5,010 bases of DNA, from NCBI GenBank assembly GCA_021785235.1, contig JAJYGB010000368.1, positions 1-5,010 on the forward strand, given 5' to 3'. This document shows, in pieces, positions 1 to 5,010 of this stretch; position 1 is the first letter of the stretch; the number at the start of each line of letters is the position of its first letter. Both the position numbers and the translations under genes were made by a program. The notes below the pieces were generated by a model. That model was not told the DNA's origin, did no database searches, and saw only the letters and a program-made list of their open reading frames with translations. This stretch comes from Bacteroidota bacterium. GTDB lineage: Bacteria; Bacteroidota; Kryptoniia; Kryptoniales; JAKASW01.

Positions 1-11
1 TTCGGAAATGT

Positions 12-17
12 TTCCTC
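12..17 (-). promoter_or_regulatory. Shine-Dalgarno-like site of the next gene (probably sufD), whose start is at or outside the window edge
   Basis: On the minus strand, GAGGAA follows the sufC stop codon by 7 nt. No ATG follows within the window, but only 11 bases remain, so a start at position 1 or just beyond would have normal spacing. A closely packed third gene after sufB and sufC is expected. In most SUF operons it is sufD, which encodes the SufB partner in the SufBC2D complex. The identity of that gene is inferred from family context; only the purine-rich site is seen. Confidence 0.4.
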
Positions 18-24
18 AGATCGC

Positions 25-783
<759 letters not shown>

Positions 784-923
784 TGGCTATTCCAGATTTT
801 TAAAATTCAATTTTAGGAGCGATAGGGAGAAAACATCCGTCAGGCGCATGGCGCGAGAAACGAATAGCGCGGTGTACGGAAGTCTTTCAGGCGACAATCC
901 AATCATCCATTCATGTTCTTGGT
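784..923 (-). other. sufB-sufC intergenic spacer, 140 bp
   Basis: The spacer separates two genes that are usually only a few to some tens of bases apart. It contains an A/T palindrome (801-815) close to the sufC start and a 39-codon open frame (minus strand, 787-906) with no convincing ribosome binding site, which I do not call a gene. I see no hairpin followed by a T-run that would act as a terminator and no clear -35/-10 pair. Read-through from sufB into sufC is the simplest reading, but an internal promoter or an RNA processing site cannot be excluded. Confidence 0.6.
801..815. repeat. 15-bp A/T palindrome upstream of sufC
   Basis: TAAAATT and AATTTTA flank a single central C, giving two perfect 7-base arms. 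The dyad ends 18 bp before the sufC ATG (781-783, minus strand). A hairpin with a 1-nt loop is sterically poor and the arms are all A/T, so any function is more likely as DNA (a protein site or an easily melted region) than as RNA. Low-complexity chance is a real alternative. Confidence 0.4.
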
Positions 924-2369
924 TTACCCGACGCTTCCTTCCAGGCTCATGCTTAGAAGCCTTGTGGCTTCGACCGCGAACTCCATCGGAAGTTGCTTGA
1001 AGACTTCTTTGCAGTAGCCGTTTACGATCAGCCTGACGGCGTCTTCCGTCGAAATCCCACGTTGGTTCAGGTAGAATATCTGGTCCGTACCGATCTTGGA
1101 GGTAGTAGCTTCGTGCTCGACCTGGGCAGTCGGGTTATTTGTTTCCAGGTAGGGGAATGTGTGCGCGCCGCACTTGTCTCCTATGAGAAGAGAGTCGCAC
1201 TGCGAGTAATTCCTCGCGTTGTCGGCTTTCTTAGTAATCCTTACCTGACCCCGATAACTGTTGTTGCTCCTCCCGGCAGATATTCCTTTCGAGATAATAG
1301 TGCTTCTCGTGTTCTTACCGATGTGGATCATCTTTGTGCCGGTATCGGCCTGCTGCATGTTGTTCGTCATGGCCACCGAATAAAACTCCCCGACCGAATT
1401 GTCCCCCTGAAGTATGCAGCTCGGATATTTCCAGGTGATGGCAGACCCTGTCTCCACTTGTGTCCAGGAGATCTTGGAGTTGATGCCCCTGCATGCTCCG
1501 CGCTTCGTCACGAAGTTGTAAATGCCGCCTTTGCCGTCCTTGTCGCCGGGATACCAGTTCTGTACGGTAGAATATTTTATCTCCGCGTTGTCCAATGCAA
1601 CTAATTCTACGACTGCCGCGTGAAGCTGGTTAGTGTCGCGAATAGGAGCCGTGCATCCTTCGAGGTAGCTGACGTAGGCGCCTTCCTCGGCGACGATGAG
1701 GGTGCGTTCGAACTGTCCCGTCTCAGAAGCGTTGATGCGAAAATATGTCGAGAGCTCCATCGGGCAGCGGACCCCTTTCGGAACGAAAGCGAACGATCCG
1801 TCGCTGAAGACCGCCGAGTTCAACGACGCGTAAAAATTGTCGGTGTAGGGAACTACTGAGCCCAAATATTTCCTGACAAGTTCAGGATACTTCTGGAGAG
1901 CTTCAGACATGGAGCAGAATATGATTCCTAGCTCGCTCAGTTTTTCCTTGAACGTCGTCGCGACTGAAACGCTGTCGAACACCGCGTCGACCGCAACTCC
2001 TGCAAGCCTTTTCTGTTCCTCGATGGGAATGCCGAGCTTCTCGAACGCCTTCACGAGCTCTGGGTCGGCATCATCCAGACTGTTGAGCGTCGGCTTCTTC
2101 TTCGGCGCGGAGTAATATATGATATCCTGGTAATCGATGGGATTATATTTGACGTTCGACCAATGCGGCTCCTTCATGGTAAGCCAGTGTTTGTAAGCTT
2201 TCAGGCGCCATTCGGTCATCCAGGCAGGCTCGTTCTTCTTCTCAGAGATTAGTCTTATTACATCCTCGTTCAATCCCTTCGGAAGCTTGTCGGTCTCGAT
2301 CTCGGTGACGAAGCCGTACTTGTATTGTTCGTTCGCTAATTTTTCTACTGTCAGTTCGGAATTGCTCAT
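924..2369 (-). CDS. sufB: SufB, Fe-S cluster scaffold protein
   Basis: SufB is the cytoplasmic scaffold on which SUF builds Fe-S clusters. It accepts persulfide sulfur from SufS/SufE or SufU and works with SufD and SufC. The 481-residue product is close to the usual 470-495. It carries the conserved beta-helix core, including EGCTAP with Cys239, QNWYPGD at 270-276, TKRG at 288-291, the [12 protein letters not shown] region (306-317), QQADTGT (339-345), NYSQCDS with Cys391, and [10 protein letters not shown] at 418-427. By my unaided alignment Cys239 corresponds to E. coli Cys254 (sulfur entry), Gln270/Trp272 to Gln285/Trp287, Cys391 to Cys405 and Glu420 to Glu434. The offset changes by one residue at a one-residue insertion near the GDKDGKGG loop. 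The family's key residues therefore look intact. The start is fixed by AGGAG six bases before the ATG at 2369. The gene is apparently first in the operon, ahead of sufC. Confidence 0.97.
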   Translation of the reverse strand: MSNSELTVEKLANEQYKYGFVTEIETDKLPKGLNEDVIRLISEKKNEPAWMTEWRLKAYKHWLTMKEPHWSNVKYNPIDYQDIIYYSAPKKKPTLNSLDDADPELVKAFEKLGIPIEEQKRLAGVAVDAVFDSVSVATTFKEKLSELGIIFCSMSEALQKYPELVRKYLGSVVPYTDNFYASLNSAVFSDGSFAFVPKGVRCPMELSTYFRINASETGQFERTLIVAEEGAYVSYLEGCTAPIRDTNQLHAAVVELVALDNAEIKYSTVQNWYPGDKDGKGGIYNFVTKRGACRGINSKISWTQVETGSAITWKYPSCILQGDNSVGEFYSVAMTNNMQQADTGTKMIHIGKNTRSTIISKGISAGRSNNSYRGQVRITKKADNARNYSQCDSLLIGDKCGAHTFPYLETNNPTAQVEHEATTSKIGTDQIFYLNQRGISTEDAVRLIVNGYCKEVFKQLPMEFAVEATRLLSMSLEGSVG

Positions 2370-2597
2370 CTCGTACTCCTAAGCTTGTAGCCTCTCAGCA
2401 GTCACCTTGGAATGCTTTCGTTCTTGCTAGATCAGCCATCGATCCCAGACCGCATGAAGCCGGAAACTCATGACACATGAACCTAAGGAAATCACGGACC
2501 GCCTGCCGATTGATTCTGCTGCTCCGGGGCTCGCGGCAAGGTCCTTCGAATGTAATTTGTTCGGGACATTGCTCAGTCCTGGTTCATGCCATTGGAA
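2370..2597 (-). other. Putative long sufB 5' leader with inverted repeats
   Basis: If sufB starts from the promoter at 2605-2633, its leader is about 228 nt. No gene on either strand here is convincing. On the minus strand, CATGAACC (2588-2581) can pair with GGTTCATG (2483-2476). Four further pairs (AGGA 2580-2577 with TCCT 2489-2486) follow across a two-base bulge. Inside that span, GGACC and TGCCG (2544-2540, 2538-2534) can pair with CGGCA and GGTCC (2508-2504, 2500-2496) around a 1x3 internal loop. A short TCATG-loop-CATGA dyad sits at 2468-2480. I recognise no known riboswitch class. The pairing is seen in the sequence; an RNA role is inference, and an 8-base inverted repeat alone in a region this size is not rare by chance. 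Confidence 0.4.
2376..2380 (-). promoter_or_regulatory. sufB ribosome binding site
   Basis: AGGAG on the minus strand ends six bases before the sufB ATG (2367-2369), which is optimal spacing and decides the start. A small potential hairpin (AGCCT/AAGCT arms on the plus strand at 2389-2393 and 2381-2385, 3-nt loop, one G-U pair) abuts it but is weak. Confidence 0.85.
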
Positions 2598-2604
2598 CGA
2601 CTAT

Positions 2605-2633
2605 AGTTTAACTAATCTGGATTTTATTGTCAA
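2605..2633 (-). promoter_or_regulatory. Predicted sigma70-type promoter for sufB(C)
   Basis: Minus strand: a perfect -35 TTGACA (2633-2628), a 17-nt spacer and a -10 TAAACT (2610-2605; four of six consensus bases) point toward sufB. Transcription would begin near 2598. The -35 box overlaps that of the opposite-strand promoter. An 11-bp dyad, TAGTT-T-AACTA (2604-2614), covers the -10, a usual repressor position. If the host is a true Bacteroidota member, whose housekeeping sigma factor prefers a TAnnTTTG -7 element, this E. coli-style match would carry less weight. Confidence 0.5.
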
Positions 2634-2655
2634 GATTGGAGCATGGCCGGATAAT
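2627..2655 (+). promoter_or_regulatory. Predicted sigma70-type promoter toward the S9 peptidase gene
   Basis: Plus strand: -35 TTGTCA (2627-2632; five of six), a 17-nt spacer, and -10 GATAAT (2650-2655; five of six). A start near 2662 would leave a leader of about 195 nt before the peptidase ATG. A second, weaker candidate nearer the gene is TTGCGG-16 nt-TATGAA, starting near 2714. The A/T-rich TATATAAA at 2697-2704 lacks a good -35. Confidence 0.45.
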
Positions 2656-2844
2656 AGAGGCCGAAAACAAGCTGAATCCATCTATTTTTAACATGGTATA
2701 TAAACTCGGTGAATTGCGGTTGAAGCCATGAGGGGTATGAAATACATAGGCTCATTAAGTGAAAGAATATCTCAGGTTAGCGTTTTAAATTAGTCGTGTA
2801 GTCCCGTCAAGACTATCTCATCTCAAATGTTTGCGAACCTTTTC
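2656..2844 (+). other. Upstream region of the S9 peptidase gene, no gene seen
   Basis: This A/T-richer stretch between the divergent promoter and the peptidase ribosome binding site holds no supportable coding region. It contains TATATAAA (2697-2704), and near the gene a TAGTC/GACTA cluster: TAGTC at 2791-2795 and again at 2799-2803, with the inverted GACTA at 2811-2815. The second and third elements form a 5-bp stem with a 7-nt loop. The cluster could be a protein site close to the gene, but the arms are short. Confidence 0.4.
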
Positions 2845-2850
2845 AAGGAG
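2845..2850 (+). promoter_or_regulatory. Peptidase ribosome binding site
   Basis: AAGGAG ends six bases before the ATG at 2857. This favours that start over the in-frame ATG at 2827, which has no purine-rich site before it and would add ten residues ahead of the signal peptide. The nine bases AGGAGTACG here also occur, with the same spacing, in front of sufB. Confidence 0.85.
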
Positions 2851-2856
2851 TACGGT

Positions 2857-4899
2857 ATGCGAAGACTGATTCAACAATTTGCGTTCGCGATGATCCTGTT
2901 TCCCATCGTCGCATTCTCACAACAAAGACACCCTCTCACGGTTGAAGACATGTGGAGGGTCCAAAGGGTTTCGGACCCGCAGGTCTCGCCCGATGGGAAG
3001 ACAATCGTTTATCAGGTCACTTCCTACAGCATGGAAGAGAATAAAGGATGGAGTACGATCTATCTCGTCTCTGCCGACGGTGAAGAGGGATATGAGTTCA
3101 AAACAGGTTTCAAGTCGAATACTGAACCAATCTGGTCTCCGGATGGAAAGAGGATCGCCTTCGTCGCCGACGATTCCGCCGGCACGCCGCAGGTCTATGT
3201 GGAAGACGTAGACGGCGGTGCGGCGAAAAAGCTGACGAGCATCGCCCTCGGTGCGAGCGGGATACTCTGGTCTCCCGACGGGCTGCACATCGCGTTTGTG
3301 TCGGACGTCTTCCCTGGGTGCGCGTCTGATTCATGCAACGCCGCCAGAGAAAATCAGCTCGAGAATGGGAAAGTGAAAGCGAAATTGTTCACTCATCTTC
3401 CTTACAGGGTTTGGAATTATTGGAAGGACGGTAAACGAAGTCACCTTTTCGTGGTGAATGCTGAAACAGGTCAGACGGTTGACCTTACACCGGGAGATTA
3501 CGACACGCCTCCTATCGATCTGGGAGGTAGAATGGATTACTCGTTTTCGCCTGACGGCAAACAGATCTGCTACGTGAAAAATACGGACAAAATGGTAGCC
3601 GTCAGTACGAACAACGACCTGTTCACCGTGAGCGTCGATGGCGGTGCGTCGACGAGAATGACCACAAACCCCGCGAACGACAACCAGCCTCGTTACTCGC
3701 CTGACGGCCGCTACATTGCCTACCGCGCTCAGATGATCCCGGGATTTGAATCGGACCGGTCGAGACTCATGCTCTATGACAGACAGACAAAAAGAATCAT
3801 CGATCTGACGGAGAAATATGACAGATCGGTCGACGAAGTTGTATGGTCGCCCGACAGCAAGGCTCTCTACTTCAACGCAGATGATGAAGGATATCATAGC
3901 ATTTATGAGGTGCAAGTTGCCACGGGAAAGGTGAAGAGATTGACAGAGCGTTCAACAAACGAAGATCTCGCAATAACTCCGGACGGCAAGTACATGGTTT
4001 TCTTGCGGCAATCCGTGACACATCCGAATGACTTATATAAGATGGACCTGGCAACGGGCGAGACGGCTCAGTTGACGCATGCAAATGACGCGCTTCTGGG
4101 CGGTCTTGAGATGAATCCGTGGGAGCCGTTCTGGTTCAAGGGAGCGGGAGGTACCAATGTCGAAGGCTTCATGGTGAAGCCGCCGAACTTCGACCCGCAT
4201 AAGAAGTATCCGATGGTTTACCTCGTGCATGGCGGGCCCCAGGGGCAATGGATGGATGAATTTCATTACAGGTGGAATGCCGAGATGTTCGCGGCGCCGG
4301 GCTACGTGGCAGTTATGGTGAATCCGCGCGGCTCGACAGGTTATGGGCAGAAGTTCACGGATGAGATAAGCGGCAACTGGGGAGGCAAGGCTTTCGTCGA
4401 TCTGATGAAGGGCGTCGACTACGTCGTCAAAAGCTATCCATTCATCGACAAGAACAGGATCGCGGCGGCAGGCGCATCTTACGGCGGCTACATGATGAAT
4501 TGGATGGAGGGTCATAACAACAACGGCGTTTTCAAGTGCTTCGTCAGTCACGACGGGTTGTATGACGCGGTAAGTGCGTTCGGTTCCACCGAAGAGCTGT
4601 GGTTCCCGATATGGGAATTCAAAGGAACGCCCTGGACTAATCCGGCTCTTTATCACAAGTGGTCGCCGAGTTCGTATGTGCAGAATTTCAAAACACCGAT
4701 GCTCGTTATCCACAGTCAGAACGATTTCCGTCTGGATGTGAGCCAGGGATATCAGCTCTTTACGGCGCTTCAAATGATGCATGTGCCTTCCGAAATGCTT
4801 TACTTCCCGAATGAATTTCACTTCGTCGTGAAACCTCAGGACGCGCGTCTGTGGTGGAACACCGTGCTTGGCTGGATCGGGAAGTACGTGGGTGATTAG
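2857..4899 (+). CDS. Exported S9-family serine peptidase, dipeptidyl-peptidase 5-like
   Basis: This is a prolyl-oligopeptidase-superfamily (S9) serine peptidase of 680 residues from the chosen start. The N-terminus looks like a cleavable signal peptide (MRR, hydrophobic residues 8-20, A-F-S with likely cleavage after Ser21), so periplasmic action is expected. Seven SPDG-type blade motifs (about 44, 94, 139, 231, 281, 331, 374) mark a seven-bladed beta-propeller. The wide gap between blade motifs 3 and 4 carries a possible disulfide pair, Cys155/Cys160, and a YRVWNYWKDGKRSHLFV segment. The C-terminal alpha/beta-hydrolase domain (about 430-680) has HGGPQG (458-463), NPRGSTGYGQ (489-498), nucleophile Ser541 in GASYGG, Asp623 in HSQNDFRL and His655 in FPNEFHF. 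Length and triad positions are close to those I recall for Porphyromonas gingivalis DPP5 (Ser542, Asp627, His659). DPP5 removes N-terminal dipeptides with a hydrophobic or Ala residue at P1. Acylaminoacyl-peptidase or another S9C activity is possible. The gene is divergent from sufBC with no evident functional link. Confidence 0.93.
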   Translation: MRRLIQQFAFAMILFPIVAFSQQRHPLTVEDMWRVQRVSDPQVSPDGKTIVYQVTSYSMEENKGWSTIYLVSADGEEGYEFKTGFKSNTEPIWSPDGKRIAFVADDSAGTPQVYVEDVDGGAAKKLTSIALGASGILWSPDGLHIAFVSDVFPGCASDSCNAARENQLENGKVKAKLFTHLPYRVWNYWKDGKRSHLFVVNAETGQTVDLTPGDYDTPPIDLGGRMDYSFSPDGKQICYVKNTDKMVAVSTNNDLFTVSVDGGASTRMTTNPANDNQPRYSPDGRYIAYRAQMIPGFESDRSRLMLYDRQTKRIIDLTEKYDRSVDEVVWSPDSKALYFNADDEGYHSIYEVQVATGKVKRLTERSTNEDLAITPDGKYMVFLRQSVTHPNDLYKMDLATGETAQLTHANDALLGGLEMNPWEPFWFKGAGGTNVEGFMVKPPNFDPHKKYPMVYLVHGGPQGQWMDEFHYRWNAEMFAAPGYVAVMVNPRGSTGYGQKFTDEISGNWGGKAFVDLMKGVDYVVKSYPFIDKNRIAAAGASYGGYMMNWMEGHNNNGVFKCFVSHDGLYDAVSAFGSTEELWFPIWEFKGTPWTNPALYHKWSPSSYVQNFKTPMLVIHSQNDFRLDVSQGYQLFTALQMMHVPSEMLYFPNEFHFVVKPQDARLWWNTVLGWIGKYVGD

Positions 4900-5010
4900 G
4901 TCCCGAGCAATTCTGTTATAGAATGAAATGGAGCGGTTGGTACGGACTGAAGATCGCACGGCTTTTTCACATCGCAATCTTTTCCCCTTCTCCGCAACTG
5001 GAGAAGGGTA
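4900..5010 (+). other. 3' flank of the peptidase gene, no gene seen
   Basis: The 111 bp after the TAG stop hold no supportable coding sequence. A weak dyad, ATTCT and AGAAT around a 5-nt loop (4910-4924), follows the stop but has no T-run. A second imperfect pair (4950-4957 with 4974-4981, one mismatch, 16-nt loop) is followed by a few T residues and is too weak to call. The strong stem-loop at the very end is listed separately. Confidence 0.5.
4985..5008 (+). terminator. Perfect 9-bp stem-loop at the window end, possible terminator or dispersed palindrome
   Basis: CCCTTCTCC (4985-4993) and GGAGAAGGG (5000-5008) are exact reverse complements around the 6-nt loop GCAACT. The window stops two bases later, so the T-run that would make it a plus-strand intrinsic terminator for the peptidase cannot be seen. 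On the minus strand the stem would be followed by A residues, so it would not terminate in that direction. It lies 85 bp after the stop codon. A multicopy intergenic palindrome is the main alternative. Confidence 0.4.

Noticed and set aside
787..906. 39-codon minus-strand open frame filling most of the sufB-sufC gap
   Set aside because: It has no Shine-Dalgarno sequence before its ATG and no recognisable features. A frame this short in 140 bp is unremarkable.
993..1604. 203-codon plus-strand frame opposite sufB
   Set aside because: It is antisense to highly conserved sufB sequence and has no recognisable domain; a shadow frame.
2390..2403. CTGAGAGG-containing sequence upstream of sufB resembling part of a TPP riboswitch
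   Set aside because: Only the short CTGAGA core matches. The second conserved half of the thi-box is missing and the remaining distance to the start codon is too short.
2470..2691. 73-codon plus-strand open frame in the divergent control region
   Set aside because: It has no ribosome binding site, no recognisable motif, and it runs across both predicted promoters. It is best explained as a chance frame.
2827..2856. Upstream in-frame ATG of the peptidase gene
   Set aside because: It has no ribosome binding site and would add ten residues, including a charged KEYG stretch, before a normal signal peptide. The ATG at 2857 has AAGGAG at ideal spacing.
4033..4977. 314-codon minus-strand frame opposite the peptidase catalytic domain
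   Set aside because: It lies antisense to a gene with a complete catalytic triad. Its translation is rich in Arg and His with no recognisable family, as expected of a shadow frame.

Overview
The window is an ordinary chromosomal segment from a Gram-negative-type bacterium. It carries two divergent transcription units on either side of a 487-bp control region. Base composition is balanced, roughly half G+C by eye (not computed). The SufB and SufC sequences and the exported dipeptidyl-peptidase-5-like S9 enzyme all resemble homologues from the Bacteroidota/Chlorobiota/Ignavibacteriota side of the tree. Acidobacteria-like phyla also carry such S9 enzymes, so this is a lean rather than an assignment. 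No mobile element, CRISPR array, tRNA or rRNA is visible.

Left half, minus strand: sufB (924-2369) followed by sufC (25-783). These encode the scaffold subunit and the ATPase of the SUF iron-sulfur cluster assembly machine. A Shine-Dalgarno-like sequence lies just after sufC at the window edge. It suggests that another gene, by family precedent sufD, begins at or just beyond position 1. The 140-bp gap between sufB and sufC is wide for this operon and holds an A/T palindrome.

Middle (2370-2856): a divergent control region without a convincing gene. Reading by eye gives two sigma70-like promoters placed back to back, with overlapping -35 boxes and 17-nt spacers in both directions. The minus-strand one would give sufB a leader of about 228 nt. 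That leader contains inverted repeats able to form a long-range helix enclosing a second stem. A small dyad overlaps the sufB -10 box, where an Fe-S-sensing Rrf2-type repressor could sit; this is inference only.

Right half, plus strand: one large gene (2857-4899) for an exported S9-family serine peptidase. It has seven beta-propeller blade motifs and a complete Ser-Asp-His triad, and is most like dipeptidyl-peptidase 5. It probably works in the periplasm on peptides for nutrition. No biochemical link to Fe-S assembly is evident; the two units seem to share only the promoter region. After it come 111 bp with no gene, ending in a perfect 9-bp stem-loop cut by the window end.

I found no clear novel system. 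The points most worth a second look are the overlapping divergent promoters, the structured sufB leader, and the terminal palindrome.
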